From contig NZ_CP068983.1 of assembly GCF_016801025.1 (NCBI RefSeq), forward strand, positions 2,101,888 through 2,165,887: DNA of 64,000 bases. The letters are read 5' to 3'. This document shows positions 25,477 to 34,341 of this stretch, in pieces. This DNA comes from Paradevosia shaoguanensis (GTDB lineage: Bacteria > Pseudomonadota > Alphaproteobacteria > Rhizobiales > Devosiaceae). A model generated the notes under the pieces. That model saw only the letters and a list, made by a program, of their open reading frames with translations. It was not told the DNA's origin and ran no database searches. Every line of letters begins with the position of its first letter. Position 1 is the first letter of the stretch. A program made the position numbers and the translations under genes.

Positions 25477-26868
25477 TTAGTTAACCTTGGCGATGGTCTG
25501 CTGGTCGCTCTTGGGCGGATACGCTGCGTTCTGCTCTTCGCCGTTGATGAGCTTGAGCGCGTACTGGAGCTGCGTATCGTCTTCCTTGTTGGCGGGCACG
25601 TAGACCGAGGAACCGGTCGTCGCCTTCTCTTCGGTGCCGCCACCGATTTCGCCGGGCAGGGCAGCCTCGCCGATGATCTCGTCGCGGCCCTTGAACTCTT
25701 CCGGAACGTTCTCGGTGATGACGATATCAGGCTGGATGCCGGCCGCCTGGATCGAGCGGTTGTTCGGCGTGTAGTAGCGGGCGGTGGTGAGGCGCATGGC
25801 GCCGTTTTCACCGAGCGAGATGATCGACTGCACCGAGCCCTTGCCGAACGAGCGCGTGCCGATCAGCGTGGCGCGCTTGTGGTCCTGGAGGGCGCCGGCG
25901 ACGATTTCGGCCGCCGAGGCCGAGCCGCCATTGATGAGGACGATCAGCGGCACGTCGGCGATCTTGGCGTCGAGCGAATCCGGCTTGGCGTCATAGCGGC
26001 CGCTTTCCTGCTCGGAACGGCCACGGGTCAGAACCACCGAGCCCTGCTTGAGGAAGGCGTCGGCCACGAATACGGCCTGGTCGACGAGACCACCCGGATT
26101 GTTGCGGAGGTCAAGGATGATGCCCTTGGGCGCAACGCCGTTGCGCTCCTTGTAGACATCGTCGATGGCCTTCTTGATGCCGACAAAGGCCTGTTCGGAG
26201 AAGCGCGACAGGCGCAGCACGGCCACGTCGCCCTCCATGCTCATGCGCACGGCGCGCATGGCGATGATGTCACGGGTGAGATCGAATTCGAGCGGCTTGT
26301 CCTGGCCTTCGCGCACCACGGTGAGCTTGACCTTGGAGCCGACGGTGCCGCGCATCTTGGCGACCGCGTCATCGAGCGCCATGCCCTGGACGTCCGCGCC
26401 ATTGATCTGGACGATGAAGTCGTTGGGCAGGATGCCGGCCTTGGCGGCGGGCGTGTCGTCGATGGGCGAGACGACCTTGAGGACGTCGTTTTCCATCGTC
26501 ACCTCGATGCCCAGACCGCCGAACTGGCCGGAGACGTCTTCCTGCGTATCGGCGTAGTCCTTGGGCGCCAGGTAGTCCGAATGCGGGTCGAGCGAGGTCA
26601 GCATGCCGCGGATTGCGGCACGGATCAGTTCCTTGTCGTCGGGCTGGTCGACATATTCGGCGCGGATGCGATCGAAGACTTCGCCGAAGAGGTTGAGGTC
26701 CGAATAGACTTCGGAGGGGTCGCGCAGCTTGGCCTTTTCGGCGGCGTCGGCGTCCTTGGTAACGTCGGCGGGCGGGGCCGGCTGCTCCTGCGCGAAGGTC
26801 GCCGCAGGCAGTGTGGGCAGCGTGAGCGCGAACGCAAGTGCGGCGGCGCGAACAGGCGACAGGTTCAT
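25477..26868 (-). CDS. ctpA: S41-family C-terminal processing peptidase CtpA
   Basis: 463 residues. A signal peptide (AALAFALTLPTLPAATFA, about 9-26) is followed by a PDZ domain (FGGLGIEVTM... DFIVQINGADV) and the S41 protease domain with the catalytic serine in GGSASAAEIVAGAL and lysine in GTRSFGKGSVQ. It acts in the periplasm as a tail-specific protease and is often linked to cell-wall hydrolase control. It begins 6 bp after envC, so the two are co-transcribed. Confidence 0.94.
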   Translation of the reverse strand: MNLSPVRAAALAFALTLPTLPAATFAQEQPAPPADVTKDADAAEKAKLRDPSEVYSDLNLFGEVFDRIRAEYVDQPDDKELIRAAIRGMLTSLDPHSDYLAPKDYADTQEDVSGQFGGLGIEVTMENDVLKVVSPIDDTPAAKAGILPNDFIVQINGADVQGMALDDAVAKMRGTVGSKVKLTVVREGQDKPLEFDLTRDIIAMRAVRMSMEGDVAVLRLSRFSEQAFVGIKKAIDDVYKERNGVAPKGIILDLRNNPGGLVDQAVFVADAFLKQGSVVLTRGRSEQESGRYDAKPDSLDAKIADVPLIVLINGGSASAAEIVAGALQDHKRATLIGTRSFGKGSVQSIISLGENGAMRLTTARYYTPNNRSIQAAGIQPDIVITENVPEEFKGRDEIIGEAALPGEIGGGTEEKATTGSSVYVPANKEDDTQLQYALKLINGEEQNAAYPPKSDQQTIAKVN

Positions 26869-26874
26869 CAGGAG

Positions 26875-28305
26875 TTATCCACTTTGCGTCGGGTTCGGGG
26901 CCCACCATCCCGTCGGGTCGATGGGCGCGTTGCTTTTTCTCAGCTCAATATAAAGGGTCGGGCGGGTTCCGCCAGCATTGGTGGTCACGGTCCGGCCAAT
27001 TGTATGTGATCCCATCGTGCCCACGGGTTCGCCCATCATGACGAACTGGCCGATATTGACTGAAGTCGCCGCAAGTCCGGCGAGGAGGATCGTGTAGTCA
27101 TTGCCGGGATTGAGAATGACGATTTGGCCATAATTGAGGTAGGGGCCCTTATACATCACCCAGCCGTCGGCCGGCGCCACCACCTGCGCGTCCTCGCGGG
27201 TGAGGAGGGAGAGGCCTTGCGCGATGCCGCCGAAACCGTCACCGGAGCCGAAGTCGACGGCCTTGGTTCCTGCTGACGGCAGGGCCAGGTAACCCTTTGC
27301 GGCGTCGAAGGGAATTGCCGGTTCGGTACGGTTGGTATTGGCCAGCGCAACGCGGATGGCATCGGGCGTCATGGTCGAGGCGGCAGCGGTGCCGTCGGTC
27401 TTGGGCGCGGTGCTGGCGACGTCGGTCGCCTTGGCCTGCAAGCTCGCGACAAGTTGTTTGAGATCGGTGGCGCGGGCAGCGAGCGAGAGCGCTTCCTGCT
27501 CTTCCTGGGCGAGCTGGGCGGTCATCTGGTCGACGCCCTTCTTGCGGGCAGCGATGAGGGTGGCGATGCGCAGTTGCTCTTCCTCGAGCACGGCATAATT
27601 GGCCTTGAGGGTCTTTTCGTCCTCGATGGCCTTGGCCTTGATCTCGCCGAGCTGGCGCAGATCGGTGCTGACGGCTTCGGCCTTGGCGTGAAGCTGCGGG
27701 AAGATGGCCGACATCAGGATGGCGCTGCGGGCCGAATTGAGCGCGTTGTTGGGATCAACCAGGAGAGCGGGTGGCGGATTGCGCGAGACGCGCTCCAGCG
27801 CGGCCAGCACATTGGCCATGTCGGTATCGGCGCCATCGAGGCGCCCGCGCACTTCCAGCTCCTGGACGATGAGATCGCCGATCTTGTCTTCCATCGAGGC
27901 GACTTCGATCTCGGCCATCTTGACCCGCTGCGCAGCGGCGATCAGGGCGGCGTTCTGCTTGGTGCGGTCGCCCGACATCTCCTCGATTTCCCGGCGCAGC
28001 TCGTCGGCGCGCTCCTTGGAAACGGTGATGGATTTTTCGATTTCGTCGAGCGCGGCCTGGCCCGATTCCTCGGTGTGTTCGGTCGGCGCGGCGGTAACGG
28101 GCGTGCCCGGCGGCGGGGCCACGTCGAGCGGATCGACCGTAGCTGGAAGGCCCGCATCGGGCGTCACCGGAGCGGGCGTCTCGGTCGGCTGGGGTGCCGG
28201 CGTTTCGGACTGGGCGTAGAGAGCGGGGGCGAGGATGAGAGCCGTCGCAAGCACCAGGCTTCCGGCCGAAATCTTTACCCAAGCGCCGGATGGCACCGAC
28301 ATCAT
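26875..28305 (-). CDS. envC: EnvC-like murein hydrolase activator
   Basis: 476 residues from the ATG behind GGGAG. Signal anchor at about 12-32, proline/threonine-rich stretch, then long coiled coils (about 75-250) and a C-terminal LytM/M23 domain. In that domain the zinc ligands of active endopeptidases are missing: the usual His-x-His is RPTLYIELRK and the region before it is YGQIVILNPGNDYTI. This is the degenerate state of EnvC, which recruits and switches on amidases at the division site instead of cutting murein itself. Confidence 0.9.
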   Translation of the reverse strand: MMSVPSGAWVKISAGSLVLATALILAPALYAQSETPAPQPTETPAPVTPDAGLPATVDPLDVAPPPGTPVTAAPTEHTEESGQAALDEIEKSITVSKERADELRREIEEMSGDRTKQNAALIAAAQRVKMAEIEVASMEDKIGDLIVQELEVRGRLDGADTDMANVLAALERVSRNPPPALLVDPNNALNSARSAILMSAIFPQLHAKAEAVSTDLRQLGEIKAKAIEDEKTLKANYAVLEEEQLRIATLIAARKKGVDQMTAQLAQEEQEALSLAARATDLKQLVASLQAKATDVASTAPKTDGTAAASTMTPDAIRVALANTNRTEPAIPFDAAKGYLALPSAGTKAVDFGSGDGFGGIAQGLSLLTREDAQVVAPADGWVMYKGPYLNYGQIVILNPGNDYTILLAGLAATSVNIGQFVMMGEPVGTMGSHTIGRTVTTNAGGTRPTLYIELRKSNAPIDPTGWWAPNPTQSG

Positions 28306-28392
28306 GTCTCCCGCTCGCGAATCACGCCGGGCACCATAGCAAACGATGCGTAAACGCACCGCTTACGATTAGGTAACCTTGTGCGTCTGCCA

Positions 28393-28821
28393 TCAGAGGT
28401 CGAACTCGAAATAGACCATGCCCTCGCGCTTGCCACCGAGGGACGCATAGAGGGCGTTGGCCGCCAGGTTGTCGGTCTCGGTGCCGAGCCAGGCCTCCGT
28501 GCAGCCGAGCTCCCGACCCCATGCGAAGAGCTCTTTCAGCATGGCCGTGGCGATGCCGCGCCGCAGATGCGTCGAGGCGGTGCCGACTTCGTCGACATAA
28601 AGCTCGGTGGGCTTGTCCGGGTGGTGGTGGATGACGCCAGCACATTGGCCGATGACGAGGTCGCCCTCGAAGGCCAGCACCATGATGTGGCCGGGCGCGG
28701 CAAGATAGGCCTTGAGACGCCCGGTGTCGATCGCCTCGTCGAAGACGCCCGGGGCGATCGCGGCGAAGCGGAGTTCGTCCGCCGCGCCGATCCGGACGAT
28801 GGTGAAGGCGTCAGCCGGCAA
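28393..28821 (-). CDS. GNAT acetyltransferase, AAC(3)-I-like pattern
   Basis: 142 residues from a TTG start that overlaps the rlmN end by 11 bp, so it is translationally coupled to rlmN. The acetyl-CoA-binding motif is [13 protein letters not shown] and the surrounding [18 protein letters not shown] and MVYFEFDL recall AAC(3)-I-type and related small GNATs. The acceptor is unknown. I would not predict resistance from sequence alone. Confidence 0.8.
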   Translation of the reverse strand: MPADAFTIVRIGAADELRFAAIAPGVFDEAIDTGRLKAYLAAPGHIMVLAFEGDLVIGQCAGVIHHHPDKPTELYVDEVGTASTHLRRGIATAMLKELFAWGRELGCTEAWLGTETDNLAANALYASLGGKREGMVYFEFDL

Positions 28822-30010
28822 GGGCCTCGCGGTCCTTTTTGGAGAGGCGCTCGGTTTCGCTCTTCAGCTGCCCGCAGGCGGCGAAGATATCGCGGCCGCG
28901 CGGAGTGCGGACCGGTGAGGCGTAGCCGGCGCGGTTGACGATGTCGGCGAACTTCTCGATGCGCGAGGAGGTCGAGCATTCGTAGTTACTGCCCGGCCAG
29001 GGATTGAAGGGAATGAGGTTGATCTTGGCCGGGATGCCGGCCAGGAGCCGCACCAGTTCGCGGGCATCGGCATCGGAATCGTTGATGTCGCGCAGCATCA
29101 CGTATTCGAAGGTGATGCGACGGGCGTTGGAAAGCCCCGGATAATCGCGGCAGGCCTGCAGCAATTCCTTGAGCGGCCACTTCTTGTTGATGGGCACGAG
29201 AATGTCGCGCAGGTCGTCGCGTACGGCGTGAAGGGAGATGGCGAGCATGACGCCGATCTCCGAGCCGGTCGGACCGATCTTGGGCACGACGCCCGAGGTC
29301 GAAAGCGTGATGCGGCGCTTGGAGAGCGAGATGCCGGCTTCGTCCGAGGCGATGAGCAAAGCCTGCTTGACGTTGTCGTAATTGTAGAGCGGCTCGCCCA
29401 TGCCCATCATCACGATATTGGTGATGGCGCGGGTTTCCCCGGACGGGACGAGGCCGTCGGTCGGGCGCGAGCCGCCCGGGAAGTCGCCGAGGCGCTCACG
29501 CGCCATGAGGACCTGGCCGAGGATTTCGCCGGCCGTGAGGTTGCGCACCAGCGTCTGCGTGCCGGTATGGCAGAACGAGCAGGTCAGCGTGCAGCCGACC
29601 TGGGAGGAGACGCAGAGCGTGCCGCGGTCCGTCTCGGGAATGTAGACGGTTTCGACCTCGACCGGAGGCATGTTGGGATTGGCAGGGTCGCGGAAGCGGA
29701 AGAGCCATTTGCGGGTGCCGTCGCTCGAGACCTGCTCGGTGACGATCTCCGGGCGGTCGAGCATGAAATTGTCGGCGAGCTGCTGGCGGACGCCCTTGCC
29801 GATATTGGTCATGCGCTCGAAATCGGTGACCCCGTTCACGTACATCCAGTTCCAGAGCTGGCTGGCGCGCATGCGCGCCTCGCGCTCGGCAATGCCGCCC
29901 TCGACAAGCGTCTGCGCCAGTGCGGCGCGATCGAGCCCGACGAGCGGCTTGCGGGTCTGGCGCGCCGGGCGCGGCGCGGTCGCGTGGTCGAGATTGAGAG
30001 CGATGCTCAT
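28811..30010 (-). CDS. rlmN: Dual-specificity 23S rRNA/tRNA C2-adenosine methyltransferase RlmN
   Basis: 399 residues. The radical-SAM cluster motif is [11 protein letters not shown], and the family cysteines for the methyl-transfer intermediate occur in the C-terminal half ([15 protein letters not shown]). An N-terminal helical domain ([20 protein letters not shown]) fits the family. It methylates A2503 of 23S rRNA and A37 of certain tRNAs. Length and motifs match the usual protein. Confidence 0.96.
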   Translation of the reverse strand: MSIALNLDHATAPRPARQTRKPLVGLDRAALAQTLVEGGIAEREARMRASQLWNWMYVNGVTDFERMTNIGKGVRQQLADNFMLDRPEIVTEQVSSDGTRKWLFRFRDPANPNMPPVEVETVYIPETDRGTLCVSSQVGCTLTCSFCHTGTQTLVRNLTAGEILGQVLMARERLGDFPGGSRPTDGLVPSGETRAITNIVMMGMGEPLYNYDNVKQALLIASDEAGISLSKRRITLSTSGVVPKIGPTGSEIGVMLAISLHAVRDDLRDILVPINKKWPLKELLQACRDYPGLSNARRITFEYVMLRDINDSDADARELVRLLAGIPAKINLIPFNPWPGSNYECSTSSRIEKFADIVNRAGYASPVRTPRGRDIFAACGQLKSETERLSKKDREALAG

Positions 30011-30046
30011 GGCGGTTCAGGGCTTTCCACAGGGAGCGCGCCCAAA

Positions 30047-30075
30047 AGACTTAACCCCGGACAGGGCCGGGGTCA
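30047..30075 (-). terminator. Probable terminator after the second ialB-like gene
   Basis: Inverted repeat ACCCCGG/CCGGGGT with loop ACAGGG. On the minus strand it is followed by TTAAGTCTTTT. The stem is 7 bp and the T tract is interrupted, so it may be weak. Confidence 0.45.
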
Positions 30076-30138
30076 GCAAGGCTTGGCGCCCAACATATCT
30101 GGTTTGATCGGTCCCTTAGCACAAGAGACCGCTCCGAT

Positions 30139-30651
30139 CTAGCATCCGGTATCGATGGCCTTGGAGGCCGCGGTCGCGCCCGAGAGCGAGAAGGTCTGGG
30201 TGACGCGGATACCCTTGTCGGACGTGCCCTCGATGACGAGGGTCGAGCCGGCGCGGATGGCGCTGGCCAGGGCATCGGTCTGGCCGGGATCCTGCAGCCA
30301 GGCGGCGTCGTTCTCGGTGAAGAGCTGGAAGACCTGGCTGCCGACGCTGAGTGTTGCCGGGGTATCGGGGGCAAAGGTGAAGCCCGCCACGAGGTTGAGT
30401 TCGTTGGTGACGTTCTCGGTGGGGCGATGGGTCAGGTAGAGATAGGCCTGGCCATAGCCATCGGGCGTCGGATTGACGCTCTTGGGCTTGGAAAGCGCAA
30501 AGCAGACCGAGCCGGAAGCGTCATTGGCCGCGTAGGAGGACCAATCGCGAAAATCGCCCAGAAGGCGGACGCCCTGAGCCTGGGCGGACGCGGTCAGGAG
30601 GGCAAGGCCGGCAAGGAAGAAGGCGGCGCGGCGCTTGTGAGCGAAGTTCAT
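30139..30651 (-). CDS. Invasion-associated locus B (IalB) family protein, copy 2
   Basis: 170 residues. Signal peptide MNFAHKRRAAFFLAGLALLTASAQA (an ATG 48 bp further upstream is less likely because it would bury the signal). The mature part shows the IalB pattern: LGDFRDWSSYA, SGSVCFALSKPKS, LYLTHRP, and the C-terminal GTTxS-like region TQTFSLSGATAA with a final cysteine. IalB proteins are small secreted or periplasmic proteins named from Bartonella; the molecular role is unknown. Paralogous to its upstream neighbour. Confidence 0.88.
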   Translation of the reverse strand: MNFAHKRRAAFFLAGLALLTASAQAQGVRLLGDFRDWSSYAANDASGSVCFALSKPKSVNPTPDGYGQAYLYLTHRPTENVTNELNLVAGFTFAPDTPATLSVGSQVFQLFTENDAAWLQDPGQTDALASAIRAGSTLVIEGTSDKGIRVTQTFSLSGATAASKAIDTGC

Positions 30652-30726
30652 GAAGGCCTCGGAAGTCGAGCGGAAAACGGGCGGACCATAGCGGACCACC
30701 CGCCGGGTTTCCAGCCGCAGCTTGGC

Positions 30727-31257
30727 TTAGCTGCAGGCCTTGTCGATCGCAGCCATCGCCGCGGTGGCGCCGCTGAGCGAATAGGTGTCGCTGGTATTGG
30801 TGCCGCGCTGGCTGGTGCCCTTGACCACCAGGTTCGAGCCCGCCTTCATGGCGCCCACAAACCCGCTTTCGTCGCCCGCGCTCGCCAGCCAGGCGGCCGA
30901 GCCTTCGGTCACCATGGGGTAGGTCTTGCCATCAATGGCCGCGCTCGCATTGGGCGACTGGGCATTGTAGGGGTAGCCGATAAGCGTCTGGACTTCGTTC
31001 TTGGTGCCCAGGCCCTTGCGGTGGATCACGAGGAAATGAATGGGGTCGCGATTGGCGCCCTTCGGTTCACTCGCGCTCGGCTGGGCGGAGATGTAGCAGA
31101 TCATGCCATTGGCGTCGGTGCCCTGCCAGGCCGTCCAGGCCTTGAACGTCCCAAGGCTCTTGGCACCGGCGTCCTGGGCCAGCGCAGGTGTGAGCCCGCT
31201 GACCGCAATGGCGCCTGCCAGAAGTGGGAACAGCAAGCCACGGGTCGAGGATTTCAT
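30727..31257 (-). CDS. Invasion-associated locus B (IalB) family protein, copy 1
   Basis: 176 residues from the ATG that starts the signal peptide MKSSTRGLLFPLLAGAIAVS, cleaved near ALAQD. Motifs are LGTFKAWTAWQ, GMICYISAQPS, HFLVIHRKG and DTYSLSGATAAMAAIDKAC, parallel to copy 2. The two genes are 75 bp apart, so they are a tandem duplication. A perfect 14-bp palindrome (31378-31391) lies about 120 bp upstream of the start. Confidence 0.88.
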   Translation of the reverse strand: MKSSTRGLLFPLLAGAIAVSGLTPALAQDAGAKSLGTFKAWTAWQGTDANGMICYISAQPSASEPKGANRDPIHFLVIHRKGLGTKNEVQTLIGYPYNAQSPNASAAIDGKTYPMVTEGSAAWLASAGDESGFVGAMKAGSNLVVKGTSQRGTNTSDTYSLSGATAAMAAIDKACS

Positions 31258-31377
31258 CGCCAAACCATCCTTGATTTCGTTTGAAGCCGACAAGAGACCG
31301 GCGGTGCCGAGGATGCGGCAGACATGGTTACCAAGGTCTCAAAACGCGGCATATTTGAACTAATTTGCCTCTATCAT

Positions 31378-31391
31378 GGTCAAATTTGACC
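31378..31391. promoter_or_regulatory. 14-bp perfect palindrome upstream of ialB-like genes
   Basis: GGTCAAATTTGACC reads the same on both strands. It lies in the 205-bp gap between thpR and the ialB-type pair, in an AT-rich stretch, at a distance that fits a promoter-proximal operator. The cognate regulator is not known. Confidence 0.4.
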
Positions 31392-31462
31392 GCAATTTGG
31401 CGCGTCCGTTACGCCATGGGGTGTTATCGCCCATAGGATGAATGAATCCTGAACGTCAGCGC

Positions 31463-32002
31463 TCAGGCAGCGAGCGGATAGCTCTGTTCCACCACATAGG
31501 GGCCACCGCCCACAGAATCCCGGCTCGAATAGAGGACGAACCGCCCAACGGGGAAGGCCAAAGGCTCGAAACGCCCGGAAAGCGCCAGGAACCGGGCCAG
31601 TTCCTCAGGGGAGGTGCCACGCAGCCGCGCCAGGGTCACGTGGGGGGTGTATTTGCGGCTCTCGGGCTCGAGCCCGATACGCTGGAGCACTCTTTCGTGA
31701 GCGGCCTGCAGGCGGGTGAGCGTCTCGTTCATCTCCACACCGGCATAGAGCGCATGGGGCTTGTTGCCTCCGAACGCGCCGAGCTGATTGAGCCGCACCG
31801 AGAATGAGAGGCCGTTGGCGAGCCGTTCCAGGCTGTCGCTCACCTCGTTGGCGGTCGAATAATCGACGTCGCCGATGAAGCGCAGCGTGATGTGATAATT
31901 TTCAGGATCGATCCAGCGCGCGCCGTGCAAGCCGCCGCGTTTGAGCGAGAGGGCGAAGGCCACCTCTCGGGGGACCTCCAGACCGGTGAAGAGACGAGGC
32001 AT
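31463..32002 (-). CDS. thpR: RNA 2',3'-cyclic phosphodiesterase ThpR (LigT)
   Basis: 179 residues of the 2H phosphoesterase superfamily. The two catalytic motifs are H37-I-T39-L in NYHITLRF and H121-V-T123-L in TPHVTLARL. ThpR opens 2',3'-cyclic phosphates at RNA ends. The length is typical. No partner gene is evident. Confidence 0.93.
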   Translation of the reverse strand: MPRLFTGLEVPREVAFALSLKRGGLHGARWIDPENYHITLRFIGDVDYSTANEVSDSLERLANGLSFSVRLNQLGAFGGNKPHALYAGVEMNETLTRLQAAHERVLQRIGLEPESRKYTPHVTLARLRGTSPEELARFLALSGRFEPLAFPVGRFVLYSSRDSVGGGPYVVEQSYPLAA

Positions 32003-32169
32003 CAGCTTTCTCCCCGTTTACGCAACCCGATTCGGCACACTCGCCCGAGGACGGTAACACGAATATGACGTGGCGGAAGACCCAAGCACGGCGTCTCAAC
32101 AGCAAAGCCGGAACCGGAGTTCACATCAGTTTGACCACCTGAGGCAGATGGTCCCGAGCGAGTTAGGGC

Positions 32170-32266
32170 TTTGTCCTTGAAGTTGAAACCCGCCGCCGCC
32201 ATATTATGGGCACGTGGCTCAAGTCCTGGACCGTAAGCCACATTTGGTTACGTGAAAGGGAAACCA
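32170..32266 (+). ncRNA. Structured 5' leader of the Bax-inhibitor-1 gene (ybhL-leader-like)
   Basis: The roughly 100 nt before this gene can fold into a stem GTGGCT/AGCCAC (32214-32219 with 32236-32241) and then TTGGTT/AACCAA (32244-32249 with 32262-32267). The second stem holds the AAAGGG ribosome-binding site in its loop and pairs with the first base of the ATG. A conserved 'ybhL leader' RNA is known upstream of these genes in Hyphomicrobiales; I cannot align it here, so the match is by context and folding. Confidence 0.5.
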
Positions 32267-33037
32267 ATGGCACAGTTTGACAGACCGACCATCTCTGCGC
32301 GGGCCGGCTCCGCCGCCGCCATTGACGAGGGTCTGCGCAGCTACATGCTGCGTGTCTACAATTACATGGGGCTTGGCCTGGTCGTTACCGGCCTTGTGGC
32401 CTGGTTCGCAAATTCCGCCGCGGTGACGACCAATGCCGCGAGCGCTGCCGCGCAGCTCGGCGATGGCACCTACCTCACCAGCTGGGGCGTGCTTCTCTAT
32501 ACCAGCCCGCTGATGTGGGTCGTGGCGCTTGCGCCGCTCGCCTTCGTGCTGGTGCTCAGCTTCGGCATCAACAAGCTCTCGACGGGCGCCGCCCAGCTCA
32601 CGTTCTGGGCGTTTGCGGCCGTGATGGGCCTGTCGCTCTCGTCGATCTTCATGGTCTATACCGACACTTCGATCGCCAAGGTGTTCTTCATCACCGCCGC
32701 CATGTTCGGCGCGATGAGCCTCTGGGGCTACACGACCAAGCGCGACCTGACCGGAATGGGTTCGTTCCTGTTCATGGGCCTGATCGGCATCATCATCGCC
32801 TCGATCGTGAACATCTTCTTCAACTCGGGTGCCCTCTCGTTCGGCATCTCGATCGTCGGCGTGCTGGTCTTCGTGGGCCTGACCGCCTACGACACCCAGA
32901 AGATCAAGGAAAGCTACTCGGAGGCCTATGGCGCCGACGTGCTGGCGAAGAACGCGATCATGGGCGCCCTGTCGCTCTATCTCGACTTCATCAACCTGTT
33001 CCTGATGCTGCTGCGCCTCTTCGGCAACCGCGACTAA
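32267..33037 (+). CDS. Bax inhibitor-1 / YbhL-family membrane protein
   Basis: 256 residues with seven hydrophobic helices between about residue 30 and the C-terminus, and the family end LTAYDTQKIKESY...LSLYLDFINLFLMLLR. The acidic pair in the last helices (YDTQ and YLDF) matches the pH-sensing aspartates of BI-1 channels. It is an inner membrane protein, likely a calcium-leak or pH-linked channel. The ATG follows AAAGGG within a predicted hairpin. A terminator follows. Confidence 0.93.
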   Translation: MAQFDRPTISARAGSAAAIDEGLRSYMLRVYNYMGLGLVVTGLVAWFANSAAVTTNAASAAAQLGDGTYLTSWGVLLYTSPLMWVVALAPLAFVLVLSFGINKLSTGAAQLTFWAFAAVMGLSLSSIFMVYTDTSIAKVFFITAAMFGAMSLWGYTTKRDLTGMGSFLFMGLIGIIIASIVNIFFNSGALSFGISIVGVLVFVGLTAYDTQKIKESYSEAYGADVLAKNAIMGALSLYLDFINLFLMLLRLFGNRD

Positions 33038-33089
33038 ACATCAAGGAAACAGGTTCCAGCGATCAAGAAATCTCGTTGGAAGCTTTCAG

Positions 33090-33122
33090 GGCCACGGTCT
33101 ACAAGGACCGTGGCCTTTTCCT
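33090..33122 (+). terminator. Intrinsic terminator after the BI-1 gene
   Basis: Perfect 10-bp stem GGCCACGGTC/GACCGTGGCC with a six-base loop, followed by TTTTCCTTT. Confidence 0.85.
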
Positions 33123-33137
33123 TTGGAATCAACCTCC

Positions 33138-33635
33138 GTGTCCCAGCCGCTGCTTCGTCCCTTCACCTGGTCCGATGTGGGCCCCATCACCGCCATCTAC
33201 TCGCACTACGTCTACAATTCGACGGTCACCTTCGACCTCGAAGCGCCCAGCGAGGCGAAGATGGCCGAGAAATTCGGGCATATGGTCGATGAGGGGCATC
33301 CGGTGATCGTGGCCGAGGTCGATGGCGCCGTGCGCGGCTATGCCTATGCCTCCACCTTCCGCCCGCGGCCGGCCTATCGCTTTACCTGCGAGGACACGGT
33401 TTACCTCGCGCCCGACGCGATCGGGCAGGGGCTGGGTAGCAGATTGATGGGCGAGCTCATCACCCAGTCGCAGGCGGTCGGGTTCAAACAGATGATCGGT
33501 ATCATCACCGGTGGCACCGAGGCGTCGATCGCGCTGCATAGGAAGTTCGGTTTCGAGATCCTGGGGCAGTTCCCCCAGCTCGGCTACAAGTTCGATCGGT
33601 GGCTGGACATCGTGCATATGCAGCGGGCGCTGTAG
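33138..33635 (+). CDS. Phosphinothricin-acetyltransferase-like GNAT
   Basis: 165 residues from GTG; a TTG at 33123 is possible but falls in the terminator tail. The pattern YSHYVYNSTVTFDLEAPS, GYAYASTFRPRPAYRFTCED and TVYLAPDAIGQGLGSRLM is that of the PAT/Bar and MnaT/YncA-type family, which acetylates small amino compounds such as methionine sulfone or phosphinothricin. Housekeeping detoxification is the likely role. Repeat copy C follows about 85 bp after its stop. Confidence 0.85.
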   Translation: MSQPLLRPFTWSDVGPITAIYSHYVYNSTVTFDLEAPSEAKMAEKFGHMVDEGHPVIVAEVDGAVRGYAYASTFRPRPAYRFTCEDTVYLAPDAIGQGLGSRLMGELITQSQAVGFKQMIGIITGGTEASIALHRKFGFEILGQFPQLGYKFDRWLDIVHMQRAL

Positions 33636-33720
33636 GCGTCGTTGCGCAGGATGCGTGCTTGCGGGCGATATTCCCGCTAGCGCCCTTATTTCTGAACTCG
33701 GAATTTTCCACGCGCTCCAA

Positions 33721-33805
33721 CTTCCCCGGGCGAAGACCCGGGGCCCATTGCACCCCGCCACTCGAGTGGAGACATCCATGGGCCCCGGCTCTTCGGCCGG
33801 GGAAG
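33721..33805 (+). repeat. Triple-palindrome repeat, core copy C (85 bp)
   Basis: CTTCCCCGG to CCGGGGAAG with centre CCACTCGAGTGG. The left hairpin is changed to CCCCGGG-CGAAGA-CCCGGGG. It lies in the convergent gap between the PAT-like gene and the next GNAT gene; the remainder of that gap (33636-33870) shows nothing else. Confidence 0.8.
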
Positions 33806-33870
33806 TCGAGGGTGGGGTGGAGTTTAGTGGCAGCTAGGATGCCGTAGAGGAAGCTGCCGCAGCTGCCTCC

Positions 33871-34341
33871 TCAAAGCACCTTCCGCATGGGATAGGCCAC
33901 CAGTGTCAGCCCGGTCTGCGGTTCGCCCACGTCCACCCAGCCGGCTTCCTGGTAGAAGCGGTGGGCGGTGGTGCTGCTGTTGAGAGTGGCGACCGAGAAG
34001 CCGCTGTGGCGGAGGGCTTCTTCCATGTGGGCCATTAGGGCGCGGCTGACGCCCTGGAAGCGGTGGCTGGGCGAGACGTAGTTGAGGCGGATCGAGCCAT
34101 CGGTCATCGTCGCGCCGACGCCGGCGACCTCGCCGTCGATTTCGGCGACGTAGAGCGTGGTGGGGCCGCTTTCGAGCATATCGCGGACGCCGTCTTCGGA
34201 TTTGTTGCGCAGCCAGCCGGCGAGAACTTCAGGGCGCTGCTGATGGTCGTCCCCGCAAAGCTCCCGGATCGAGGCGATGAGTACCGCGCTCATGGCTGGA
34301 ATGTCGGCAGAAACCGCCGGGCGCACTTTGGGCGTGGTCAC
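33871..34341 (-). CDS. GNAT N-acetyltransferase
   Basis: 156 residues from a GTG whose GTGA overlaps the stop of the DUF2794 gene. Acetyl-CoA motif SHRFQGVSRALMAHME, with LYVAEIDGEVAG before and NSSTTAHRFYQEAGW after it, a standard GNAT fold. The acceptor is unknown. Translational coupling to the DUF2794 gene suggests the two are made together. Confidence 0.85.
   Translation of the reverse strand: MTTPKVRPAVSADIPAMSAVLIASIRELCGDDHQQRPEVLAGWLRNKSEDGVRDMLESGPTTLYVAEIDGEVAGVGATMTDGSIRLNYVSPSHRFQGVSRALMAHMEEALRHSGFSVATLNSSTTAHRFYQEAGWVDVGEPQTGLTLVAYPMRKVL

Noticed and set aside
28393-28821. Calling this GNAT a resistance enzyme (AAC(3))
   Set aside because: The similarity is limited to general GNAT features and a few AAC(3)-I-like residues; the acceptor cannot be inferred.
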